A DNA stretch of 64,000 nt from Halomarinibacterium sedimenti (lineage in GTDB: Bacteria; Bacteroidota; Bacteroidia; Flavobacteriales; Flavobacteriaceae). Where the stretch lies: assembly GCF_019312585.1 (NCBI RefSeq), contig NZ_JAHWDP010000002.1, positions 434,001 through 498,000 on the forward strand, written 5' to 3'. A program made the translations under genes and the position numbers. The notes below the pieces were generated by a model. It searched no databases. It was not told the DNA's origin and was given only the letters and a program-made list of their open reading frames with translations. Shown here in pieces: positions 36,168 through 44,229 of this stretch (its first letter is position 1; the number at the start of each line of letters is the position of its first letter).

Positions 36168-37346
36168 ATGATGAAAACGACTTTTGCTATCTTAACCTTA
36201 ATGTTTTTTGTATCAGCTCCCACAATGTCACAAGTTGGAATTGGAAACACCAATCCAAAAAGCATGTTAGATATTTCAGCTTCTAACCCATCCCTACCAT
36301 CTAATAGTGATGGAATTTTAATCCCTAGAGTTAATTCCTTCCCAATTATAAACCCTAATGCAGATCAAAATGGAATGATGGTTTTTTTAACCTCAGCATT
36401 TGGCACTAATGACATTGGGTTCTATTACTGGAGTGACCCTCAAAACAAATGGATAAGTATTGGGGCAGAAGAGTGGAAAGATGGTGTTAATGTAAGCGGA
36501 GATCCTTATATTTATGCTACTCAAGCAAGATTGTTAGGAACGGACATGGTGATTACAGATGATGGCAGAATTGGCTTTGGAACTGATGACCCCGTTGAAC
36601 GATTTGAATTTAGAGGCCCCGGAGATAATGACTTTCAAATTACAAGTGCAAATACTAATCCACCAAACTTTATATTATATAATACTGGAGGGACATTAGA
36701 GGCGCCTACTGTATTAGCTGCAAATGGTGAAATTGGTTCATTTATTGTAAAAACCCACGATGGTACAAATATTAGAGAAAATGGAGGTTTTCGTTTTTTT
36801 ATGGATGGTATAGCTACCCCAGGGAGTGTTCCATCAAAGTTTGTAATTAATACAACTCCTCAAGGCTCGACTAGTCAAATTGAGAGAATTGTTGTGAGAA
36901 GCACTGGTAATGTTGGTATTGGAACAACTACCCCATCTCAATTATTAGATGTTAATGGAAATGCGAGAGTTAGAGGTCTGCAAGCTGGTGCTGTTTACAG
37001 TGATACTAATGGAAACCTAAGCAACACACCTACAGGACCTGTTACCTTTGCTGCGGGAAAAATCAATGCAAATGGAACATCTCCCAAAATTACTGGTGCA
37101 ACCGTAAGTAATATAAGTACTGGTGTTTATCAAATTACATTTGATTCTGCAAGATCAACTTCGCACTATTTAATTCAAGTTTCTGCATCAGATTGTAGCA
37201 GTTGTGGAACTGACGATAGTATAGGAATATATTATTCAAACCAAACTAATAATGGTTTTAGGGTAATTATTGGTTCAAATGATAATGGATCCACAGCAAA
37301 AGTTCCTGTGAACCTTGAATTTATGTTTACCGCAGTTGACTTTTAA
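36168..37346 (+). CDS. Secreted QVGIG-type surface protein, short form 3
   Basis: 392-aa secreted protein. The signal peptide ends TMSQ, followed by VGIGNTNPKSMLDI. The first 300 residues follow the other two short forms (DGILIPRV, DNDFQITSA, NVGIGTTTPSQLLDVNG), but the C-terminal domain is unrelated: after about residue 290 it changes to a Thr/Asn-rich region with CSSC and ends FMFTAVDF. The gene therefore looks like a duplicated N-terminal part joined to a different end. Start chosen at the ATG pair at 36168, preceded by a good promoter. Confidence 0.8.
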   Translation: MMKTTFAILTLMFFVSAPTMSQVGIGNTNPKSMLDISASNPSLPSNSDGILIPRVNSFPIINPNADQNGMMVFLTSAFGTNDIGFYYWSDPQNKWISIGAEEWKDGVNVSGDPYIYATQARLLGTDMVITDDGRIGFGTDDPVERFEFRGPGDNDFQITSANTNPPNFILYNTGGTLEAPTVLAANGEIGSFIVKTHDGTNIRENGGFRFFMDGIATPGSVPSKFVINTTPQGSTSQIERIVVRSTGNVGIGTTTPSQLLDVNGNARVRGLQAGAVYSDTNGNLSNTPTGPVTFAAGKINANGTSPKITGATVSNISTGVYQITFDSARSTSHYLIQVSASDCSSCGTDDSIGIYYSNQTNNGFRVIIGSNDNGSTAKVPVNLEFMFTAVDF

Positions 37347-37430
37347 AATACCTCCCAAAATTTACCTTGATAAACCTTGATTGCAAAAGAATGTTTATCA
37401 ATTCCCACCTCAAAAAATTGATAGAACAAA

Positions 37431-37454
37431 AAAACCATCCAAAATTGGATGGTT
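37431..37454. terminator. Bidirectional terminator between surface-protein unit 2 and lpd
   Basis: AAAACCATCCAA / TTGGATGGTTTTT: an 11-12-bp stem with T-runs on both sides, between convergent genes. The extra stem TATCAATT (37396-37403) with AATTGATA (37416-37423) precedes it, copying the 3' region of unit 1. Confidence 0.87.
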
Positions 37455-37478
37455 TTTACTATGTGGCGTTTTTATAAA

Positions 37479-38882
37479 TTAAAAATGCAATGCTCTTTTA
37501 TCGGTGGCATCCAGCGCGGCTTCTTTTACAGCTTCCGCATAGGTTGGGTGCGCATGACTCATTCGAGCGATATCTTCAGCACTGGCTCTAAATTCCATAG
37601 CGGTCACGGCTTCAGCAATTAAGTCGGCTACACGAGCACCTACCATATGTACCCCTAAAACCTCATCGGTTTTAGCATCGGCGAGTATTTTTACAAATCC
37701 GTCGGTATCACCACTAGCTCGACTACGTCCTAACGCACGCATTGGGAATTGCCCTACTTTATAATCAACACCTTCCTCCTTAAGTTGTTCCTCTGTTTTT
37801 CCTACAGAAGCCACTTCAGGCCAAGTATATACTACTCCTGGAATTAAATTATAGTTAATATGTGGTTTTTGTCCTGCTAAAATTTCGGCAACCAAGGTTC
37901 CTTCTTCTTCGGCTTTATGCGCTAGCATCGCACCACGTATCACATCACCAATGGCGTAAATATTTGAGACATTGGTTTGTAGATGGTCGTTTACGTCTAC
38001 TTGTCCGCGTTCATTGGCTTTAACACCTGCACTTTCCAATTTTAATCCGTCGGTATAGGGACGACGCCCTACAGAAACCAAGCAGTAATCCCCAGTAAAA
38101 GTGACTTCCTCTCCCTTTTTATCCGTAGCAGTCACAGTTACCTCCTTTCCTTTTCGATCAACGGCTGAAACTTTATGCGAAACATAGAATTTTACGCCCT
38201 GTTTCTTCATCACTTTCATTAATTCTTTACTTTGAGCACTATCCATGGTTGGGATAATTCTATCCATATATTCCACCACAGAAACTTCAGCACCCAGACG
38301 ACGATATACTTGTCCAAGTTCTAAACCAATGACACCTCCACCAATGACAATCATGTGTTTAGGAATTTCTGATAGGCTTAACGCTTCGGTAGAAGTAATG
38401 ACTCGTTCTTTATCAATCTTTATAAACGGAAGCGTCGAAGGCTTACTTCCTGTTGCAATGATAATTTTCTTGGCTTCAATGGTTTGTGTTTTTCCTTCCG
38501 AAGCAATGTCGATATGCGTAGCATCTTTAAAAGATCCTAGTCCTGTAAAGACATCGATTTTATTCTTATTCATTAAGAAATCAATCCCTTTTACGGTTTG
38601 GTCCACGACTGAAGCTTTGCGCTCAATCATTTTCTTGAAATTGATTTTAATATCACTAGGAATTTCAATCCCGTGGTCTTCAAAATGTTTTACAGCATCC
38701 TCGTAATGATGAGATGAATCTAATAATGCTTTACTAGGAATACAACCCACATTTAAACAGGTACCTCCTAAAGAATTATATTTTTCTATAATAGCGGTTT
38801 TCATCCCTAATTGGGCGCAGCGAATAGCCGCAACATAGCCTCCAGGGCCTGAACCAATAATGGCAACATCGTAAGTGCTCAT
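37479..38882 (-). CDS. lpdA: Dihydrolipoyl dehydrogenase
   Basis: 467-aa FAD enzyme (E3) reoxidising lipoamide of the 2-oxoacid dehydrogenase complexes and glycine cleavage system. It shows the FAD-binding GSGPGGY near 11, the redox disulfide C42-C47 (GGTCLNVGCIPSK), the NAD-binding GGGVIGLE near 180, and the C-terminal HAHPTYAEA with the catalytic His-Glu pair. Full length, cytosolic, single gene with a shared terminator behind it. Confidence 0.97.
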   Translation of the reverse strand: MSTYDVAIIGSGPGGYVAAIRCAQLGMKTAIIEKYNSLGGTCLNVGCIPSKALLDSSHHYEDAVKHFEDHGIEIPSDIKINFKKMIERKASVVDQTVKGIDFLMNKNKIDVFTGLGSFKDATHIDIASEGKTQTIEAKKIIIATGSKPSTLPFIKIDKERVITSTEALSLSEIPKHMIVIGGGVIGLELGQVYRRLGAEVSVVEYMDRIIPTMDSAQSKELMKVMKKQGVKFYVSHKVSAVDRKGKEVTVTATDKKGEEVTFTGDYCLVSVGRRPYTDGLKLESAGVKANERGQVDVNDHLQTNVSNIYAIGDVIRGAMLAHKAEEEGTLVAEILAGQKPHINYNLIPGVVYTWPEVASVGKTEEQLKEEGVDYKVGQFPMRALGRSRASGDTDGFVKILADAKTDEVLGVHMVGARVADLIAEAVTAMEFRASAEDIARMSHAHPTYAEAVKEAALDATDKRALHF

Positions 38883-38949
38883 AAAACTGATTTTAAATTT
38901 TGAAGTGCAAAGTTACGATACTCTATTTCAAAAGACAATTAAGGAAGGG

Positions 38950-39585
38950 TTAATTTTCTATCCCTGGAAATCCTAACATTTGACCCATCCCAACCGTAAA
39001 TAACCAATTACCATAAATAGCATGTTCTATAGTCACTAAGGTTGTAGATTTAAATTTTAAATAGGTTAATCCGAATACTATTCCGCCTATAAATGTGAGC
39101 ACCAGCACAAGAGTATTTCTAAAGAATAGATGCGCCAAACAAAACACGGTGGCATTTACAAAAATAAGTAGGTACGTACTTTGAAAGAAATCACCATATC
39201 GCTTAAAGAAAAAGGTACGATACAATATTTCCTGCGGCCACACCGAAAAAACACTATACACAAACAAAATGAATAAAAACAATAACTGATTTTCTAACGG
39301 TACAAAAAACAGGTGTTGGGGAGCAAACAACCAAACATACAATGTCGTTAGACCCACAACCACGGGAAAAATTACTAAAATCCGTTTCCAAAAGGGCCTC
39401 CATGGTAATTTAAGTGAATTGAATAATTCAATTTTCTCAACACGCACCAACACCCAAACAACATACAAAAAACCAATAACCCCAAGAATTAGTTTTACCC
39501 AAATGGCATAATCCAACGGAAGCGTGGCAGGAAACACAACAAAAAGTAGAAAAAATTCTGTAAGGCGGTATCGTTTATCCTTCAT
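38950..39585 (-). CDS. CPBP-family intramembrane protease-like protein
   Basis: 211-aa membrane protein with about seven helices. The three CPBP (CAAX protease and bacteriocin-processing) motifs can be seen: QEILYR (EExxxR-like, with Gln in the first Glu position) near 118, FCLAHL (FxxxH) near 148, and EHAIYGN (HxxxN/B) near 190. The first-Glu replacement is common in the family. Substrate unknown. It follows the Lrp gene after 1 bp and is probably co-transcribed. Confidence 0.82.
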   Translation of the reverse strand: MKDKRYRLTEFFLLFVVFPATLPLDYAIWVKLILGVIGFLYVVWVLVRVEKIELFNSLKLPWRPFWKRILVIFPVVVGLTTLYVWLFAPQHLFFVPLENQLLFLFILFVYSVFSVWPQEILYRTFFFKRYGDFFQSTYLLIFVNATVFCLAHLFFRNTLVLVLTFIGGIVFGLTYLKFKSTTLVTIEHAIYGNWLFTVGMGQMLGFPGIEN

Positions 39586-39586
39586 T

Positions 39587-40045
39587 CTAAATAGTAATAA
39601 GCGGACTGTTTTTTACTTCATTAATTACAAAGGAGCTTTGCGTACTTCCAATATGTTGTAGCGTCGTTAATTTGGTCACCATAAAATTTCGAAAATGCTC
39701 CATATCTCTCACCAGCACTTTTAAAAGATAGTCGTACTCCCCACTAACGTGGAAGCATTCTAACACTTCTTCCAATTGAGTGACTTCCTCTTCAAATTTG
39801 GTTAAGTATTCTTTAGCATGTTGCACCAGTTTTATTTGACAAAAGACCAATAAATCTAAATCCACTTTTTGGGGATTTAAAAGTGTAACATACTTTTTTA
39901 TAATGCCTTCACGCTCCAGTTTTTTTATACGTTCGTATACGGCGGTAACCGAAAGATTTAATTTAACCGAAAGCTCTTTATTGGTTTGTTTACTATCCTC
40001 CTGAAGAAACTTCAATAAGTTTTTATCTATAGCGTCTAATTTCAT
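39587..40045 (-). CDS. Lrp/AsnC-family transcriptional regulator
   Basis: 152-aa regulator with an N-terminal AsnC-type HTH (residues 5-60: LLKFLQEDSKQTNKEL, then LNLSVTAVYERIKKLEREGII) and a C-terminal RAM ligand-binding domain (HVSGEYDYLLKVLVRD). Members sense amino acids and form octamers. It is divergent from a methionine-gamma-lyase-like gene, the commonest arrangement for a regulator and its target. An AT-rich inverted repeat (40060-40078) 15 bp before its start is a candidate autoregulatory site. Confidence 0.93.
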   Translation of the reverse strand: MKLDAIDKNLLKFLQEDSKQTNKELSVKLNLSVTAVYERIKKLEREGIIKKYVTLLNPQKVDLDLLVFCQIKLVQHAKEYLTKFEEEVTQLEEVLECFHVSGEYDYLLKVLVRDMEHFRNFMVTKLTTLQHIGSTQSSFVINEVKNSPLITI

Positions 40046-40059
40046 TCTGAAAAATTATC

Positions 40060-40078
40060 TAATTATATAACATAATTA
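40060..40078. promoter_or_regulatory. Candidate Lrp operator
   Basis: TAATTAT-N5-ATAATTA, 7-bp arms, in the Lrp/lyase divergent region. AT-rich inverted repeats of this kind are typical of Lrp sites, but the local AT richness lowers its weight. Confidence 0.35.
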
Positions 40079-40149
40079 CAGTAAATATAAACTTTTAATC
40101 TATTAATTAACATTTATTAAGATTATTATTCTAAATATGATTGATATCA

Positions 40150-40180
40150 TTGACTAATTATCTGAATCCTGTTACATTTG
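40150..40180 (+). promoter_or_regulatory. Promoter of the methionine-gamma-lyase-like gene
   Basis: TTG (40150-40152), 20 nt, TACATTTG (40173-40180), about 20 bp before the ATG at 40201. It shows that the TTG at 40141, in frame with the gene, is upstream of transcription. Confidence 0.7.
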
Positions 40181-40200
40181 GAGATAATAAAATTAAAATC

Positions 40201-41427
40201 ATGGCATTTAAACCCGCAGACCGCATTCAGGATTTACAATATTTTGGAGAATTTGGAGGTGTTAACCCTTCTATTTCAGACTCATCTACCTACACTTTCC
40301 TTTCGGCAAAAACGATGTTTGACACCTTCGAGGGCAACGCTGAGGGATGTTATTTGTACTCCAGACATTCTACCCCTTCAAATTTATATTTAGGGCAAGC
40401 ATTAGCCGCTATGGAAGGAACAGAAACTGCCAATGTAGCTGCCAGTGGTATGGGTGCCATTACTCCTGCGATTATGCAATTGTGTAAGGGGGGTGACCAT
40501 ATTGTGGCAAGCCGAACTATTTACGGAGGAACCTATGCTTTTCTGAAAAATTTTGCCCCGCAATTCAATATTGAAACATCCTTTGTGGATATTACAAAGT
40601 TGGACGAAGTGGAAGCTTCCATTACTCCGAAAACCAAAATTATCTATTGCGAAAGTGTGAGTAATCCGTTGTTGGAAATAGCCGATATTGAAGAGATTTC
40701 AAAAATTGCTAAAAAACACGGACTAAAATTGTTGGTCGACAACACCTTTTCTCCCTTAAGCATTTCCCCTGCTAAACTGGGAGCCGATGTGGTACTACAT
40801 AGTCTAACCAAATTTATAAACGGAAGTAGCGATACCATGGGCGGTGTAGCTTGCGGCACACAAGAATTTATAGATGAATTACGAAATGTAAACGACGGCG
40901 CTAATATGCTGTTAGGGCCTGCCATGGATAGTTTACGAGCAGCCTCAATTCTGAAAAATTTGCGTACGCTTCATATACGTATGAAACAACACAGCCATAA
41001 TGCGCTTAACCTTGCCCAAAAGTTTGAAGCAGATGGCTTAAAAACCGTATATCCAGGGCTTAAATCACATCCAGGGCACGAACTTTTCAAAAAAATGATG
41101 AATCCAGAATACGGTTTTGGAGGGATGATGACTATAGATGTTGGAAGTCTTGACAAAGCTAATGAATTGATGGAATTAATGCAGGAACGTAACTTAGGAT
41201 ACTTAGCTGTGAGTTTGGGTTTCTATAAAACCTTATTTAGCGCGCCTGGCACCTCTACCTCTTCAGAAATTCCTGAAGAAGAACAAAAAGAAATGGGACT
41301 AAGCGATGGCCTTATACGTTTTTCCATTGGACTGGATAACGACATTGAACGCACCTATGAAATGATGAAAGCCTGTATGATAAAAGTGGGAGTTTTAAAT
41401 GCTACTACTGTTTCAGAAGTGCTTTAA
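40201..41427 (+). CDS. PLP-dependent Cys/Met metabolism enzyme, methionine gamma-lyase-like
   Basis: 408-aa fold-type I PLP enzyme. The YSRHSTPSN phosphate-binding segment is at 53-61, ASGMGAI at 81-87, the cofactor-contacting Asp in LLVDNTFSP is at about 180, and the Schiff-base lysine K204 lies in HSLTKFINGSSD. Relatives include methionine gamma-lyase, cystathionine gamma-lyase and O-acetylhomoserine sulfhydrylase; the divergent Lrp regulator favours an amino-acid catabolic lyase. Its end overlaps the end of the convergent repeat-protein gene by 23 bp. Confidence 0.88.
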   Translation: MAFKPADRIQDLQYFGEFGGVNPSISDSSTYTFLSAKTMFDTFEGNAEGCYLYSRHSTPSNLYLGQALAAMEGTETANVAASGMGAITPAIMQLCKGGDHIVASRTIYGGTYAFLKNFAPQFNIETSFVDITKLDEVEASITPKTKIIYCESVSNPLLEIADIEEISKIAKKHGLKLLVDNTFSPLSISPAKLGADVVLHSLTKFINGSSDTMGGVACGTQEFIDELRNVNDGANMLLGPAMDSLRAASILKNLRTLHIRMKQHSHNALNLAQKFEADGLKTVYPGLKSHPGHELFKKMMNPEYGFGGMMTIDVGSLDKANELMELMQERNLGYLAVSLGFYKTLFSAPGTSTSSEIPEEEQKEMGLSDGLIRFSIGLDNDIERTYEMMKACMIKVGVLNATTVSEVL

Positions 41428-44047
41428 TCTCTTCCATCTCTTTTTTTAGCGCAACAATTTCCTGTTGTTGATTTTCAATAATTTGTTGTTGCTCTTGGAT
41501 GGCTTTTGTCAAAACAGGAACCATTCCTAAATAATTGATACTTTTTATAGTTTTGGAATTTGAAGTACTTAAGCCATCCGCATTTATTTCTGGCAGGGTT
41601 TCAGTCTGAACAAAATTAGGGAATATGGATTCAAAATCTTGTGCTATAAATCCAATCTGGAGTTCTTTTGGAAATCCATATATCTCAGCCTCTGTCTTTT
41701 TGAAATAATAATTTTTTATCGAAATTTTATTAAGTTGTTCTAATACAGGGGATGCTTCTTTTATTTGTTCTTTCAATGTTTTGTCTGATGGGTTAGTAAA
41801 TACTCCAGACACATAAACATTTCCGCTAAAATATCCAGCATAACTCCCCGCCTTTAAAACTTGGGAGAAAACCCCATAATGTGTTCCTCCAGCTGAAGAT
41901 TGTATTTGATTAAATGTTCCATATTTTACTCCCACTCCAGTACCGCTTAGAACATTGATATTTCCATAATGCCTATCATCTCCTGTATTGACTATGTTTG
42001 AATAAAACCCCCTTTGAACTCCCGTTGCATTACCTCCAATGGAAGCAACAAATCCTCGAGTTTCTCCACTCCCATCACCTACCATAGAAGCATAGAACCC
42101 TGTATGTGTGCCTGAACCATTTCCGTTCAGTAGATTATAAGTACCATTATGTTGTCCCGTTCCCGTGCCAGAGAGCTCGTTATAGGCACCATAATGTATA
42201 CCATTTCCTGGACTGGCATTTGAAGAATACGTACCGTATTGTACTCCTGTACCAGCTACTGTATTATTAATAATTGTAAATCCTCCGGCTAATGTACCAT
42301 TCCCCCCTGCGGTGAATACATTATAGGCTCCAATTTGATTTCCATTTCCAACATTTCCTGAGAATTCGGTCCAAGCGCCTGTTAAGTTTCCTGTTCCTTC
42401 TGTAAAACTACTATACATACCAGTATGTAATCCCGAGCCAGTTCCTGAAAATGTATTATGCGCACCCCAATGGGAGCCAGAACCAGTATTGCTAATAATG
42501 TTTTCAACGCCATACTGAATACCAACTCCTGTTCCAGTTAGTCTAATTGAAACCCCATAATGACTACCACCTCCAGGACTATCATTTGAAAAATACATCC
42601 CATACTGGGTGCCTGTCCCAATAGCTGAGCTTTGAATACCTGTATAAACTCCAGCTAAAATCCCATTACCCCCAGCAATAAAATTATTAAAAGCACCTAT
42701 TTGATTTCCATTTCCAACTGACCCCGAAAACTCCGTCCACGCTCCCGTTAAGTTTCCAGTTCCGTTTGAAAACCTACTTATCATCCCAGTATGATAACCA
42801 GAACCTGCTCCTGAGAAAGTATTATCGGTTCCCCAATGATTTCCATTTCCAGAATTGCTAATAATATTTTCAGCTCCAAACTGAGTTCCATCTCCAGTAC
42901 CTCCTAATGAACTATAAACGCCCCAATGTTCTCCTATTCCGGTATTTGAAATTATATGTCTACTTCCAACCTGTGGAGCATCTCCTGCCCCAGTAAGGTC
43001 ACTTCTTACTCCATAATGGACAGTTGTGCCTGTACCAGACAAAAGATTATAAACACCTGCATGGGTTCCATTTCCTGTATTTGTTATCCAATTATACACC
43101 CCGTATTGCCCACCATTTCCAACACTCCCCAATATATTTAGTCCGCCAAAATGATCGCCATCTCCTGTATTTCCAATATTTACATAGGTCCCTCTTTGTA
43201 TTCCTGTAGCATTCCCACCTATAGAAGCTACAAACCCTCTCGTCTCTCCACTGCCATTGCCTGTCATAGAGGCATAATAACCTGTATGAGTACCACTGCC
43301 ATCTCCAGTTAATGAACTATAACTGCCATAATGAGTACCATTTCCAGAATTTGAAATATAATTTCCAGCCCCATATTGTGCACCACTCCCGGCACCTTGA
43401 ATTTGACTAAAAACTCCATAGTGAATTCCCGTCCCACCTCCATTCAATAATGTATGTACTCCCCTATGCTCACCATTTCCACCACCTAGAACCCTTCCAA
43501 AAAGACCTACCATACTGGCATCTGCGCTGTTAGTCACTTCAGAAAGTAAGCCATAGGTTGTTACATTGTTGGCCCCATTCATTAATACCGAAATCCCTCT
43601 ACCTCCTTGATCTTCTTCTATATCTAGTGACCAATCTGCGGTATTTTTTCCAATGGCTACATTTCCTAAGGTATATATATCGTCATTAATATCGTTGGGA
43701 CTTGTTGTTGTACTCTCTTCATACCAATCACTATCTCCTATTGGAGTAGAAGAAGTCGTGATACGCTCCCAAGTAGTTCCATTAAAGTAGTAATAGCCTA
43801 CTCCACTACCGCCAGTTGTTGCAGCATTTGTATTATAGATTAATAAACCCGTTGCAGCAGTATTAATACCATCTATCATAGTATTAGCTACATCATTTAG
43901 AGATACTTGAGGAATAAGAATTCCTTTATCTGTTCCAGATACTTCCAGTAATGAGGAAGGGTCTGGTGTTGTTGTGCCAATTCCAACTTGGGCAATCAAA
44001 AGATTTAAAGGAAATAGAATCGAGATAAATATTATATAACTTTTCAT
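41405..44047 (-). CDS. Secreted repeat protein with S74 chaperone domain (15-residue repeats)
   Basis: 880-aa secreted protein. Signal peptide ending LIAQ, then VGIGTTTPDPSSLLEV, DKGILIPQVSL and YYFNGTTWERI, the N-terminal module shared with the 1002-aa protein. Residues about 155-735 are tandem 15-residue units of the form GxGxHxGxYNxxSGT. The C-terminus is a Peptidase_S74/intramolecular chaperone domain beginning at S754-D755 (PSDKTLKEQ), with IGFIAQDFESIFP and a final coiled coil EIKALLKQ. In phage tail spikes this domain trimerises the protein and then cuts itself off at Ser-Asp. ATG at 44047; a GTG two codons upstream is possible. Confidence 0.85.
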   Translation of the reverse strand: MKSYIIFISILFPLNLLIAQVGIGTTTPDPSSLLEVSGTDKGILIPQVSLNDVANTMIDGINTAATGLLIYNTNAATTGGSGVGYYYFNGTTWERITTSSTPIGDSDWYEESTTTSPNDINDDIYTLGNVAIGKNTADWSLDIEEDQGGRGISVLMNGANNVTTYGLLSEVTNSADASMVGLFGRVLGGGNGEHRGVHTLLNGGGTGIHYGVFSQIQGAGSGAQYGAGNYISNSGNGTHYGSYSSLTGDGSGTHTGYYASMTGNGSGETRGFVASIGGNATGIQRGTYVNIGNTGDGDHFGGLNILGSVGNGGQYGVYNWITNTGNGTHAGVYNLLSGTGTTVHYGVRSDLTGAGDAPQVGSRHIISNTGIGEHWGVYSSLGGTGDGTQFGAENIISNSGNGNHWGTDNTFSGAGSGYHTGMISRFSNGTGNLTGAWTEFSGSVGNGNQIGAFNNFIAGGNGILAGVYTGIQSSAIGTGTQYGMYFSNDSPGGGSHYGVSIRLTGTGVGIQYGVENIISNTGSGSHWGAHNTFSGTGSGLHTGMYSSFTEGTGNLTGAWTEFSGNVGNGNQIGAYNVFTAGGNGTLAGGFTIINNTVAGTGVQYGTYSSNASPGNGIHYGAYNELSGTGTGQHNGTYNLLNGNGSGTHTGFYASMVGDGSGETRGFVASIGGNATGVQRGFYSNIVNTGDDRHYGNINVLSGTGVGVKYGTFNQIQSSAGGTHYGVFSQVLKAGSYAGYFSGNVYVSGVFTNPSDKTLKEQIKEASPVLEQLNKISIKNYYFKKTEAEIYGFPKELQIGFIAQDFESIFPNFVQTETLPEINADGLSTSNSKTIKSINYLGMVPVLTKAIQEQQQIIENQQQEIVALKKEMEEIKALLKQ
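41850..43560 (-). repeat. Tandem 15-codon repeat array
   Basis: About 38 units of 45 nt, consensus GxGxHxGxYNxxSGT. The array contains nested larger duplications: the block around 42535-42860 is repeated around 42165-42500 (both with NLTGAWTEFSG and NGNQIGA), and the block around 43080-43310 around 41900-42130 (both with SGETRGFVASIGGNATG). Confidence 0.75.
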
Positions 44048-44126
44048 AATCACTATTTTAAATGAAAAGCAGGGGCAATGATAAAACTTGGGATGTAAAT
44101 ATAACTTATTAGTAATTAGTAAAATA

Positions 44127-44140
44127 GGGGTAAAAACCTG
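44127..44140. promoter_or_regulatory. Degenerate GGGGTA-type element upstream of the 880-aa repeat protein
   Basis: GGGGTAAAAACCTG, 11 of 14 matches to the palindrome at 4254 and 47317, with the same flank (AAATA before it). It is about 80 bp before the gene start, as with the other copies. Confidence 0.4.
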
Positions 44141-44229
44141 TTTTTTTTAAATTAATAGTATTTTTTTTAAAAAATGGTATAATCGTTTACAAAAAATAAA
44201 CAGAGATAAAACTATCACGGCATTAAATA

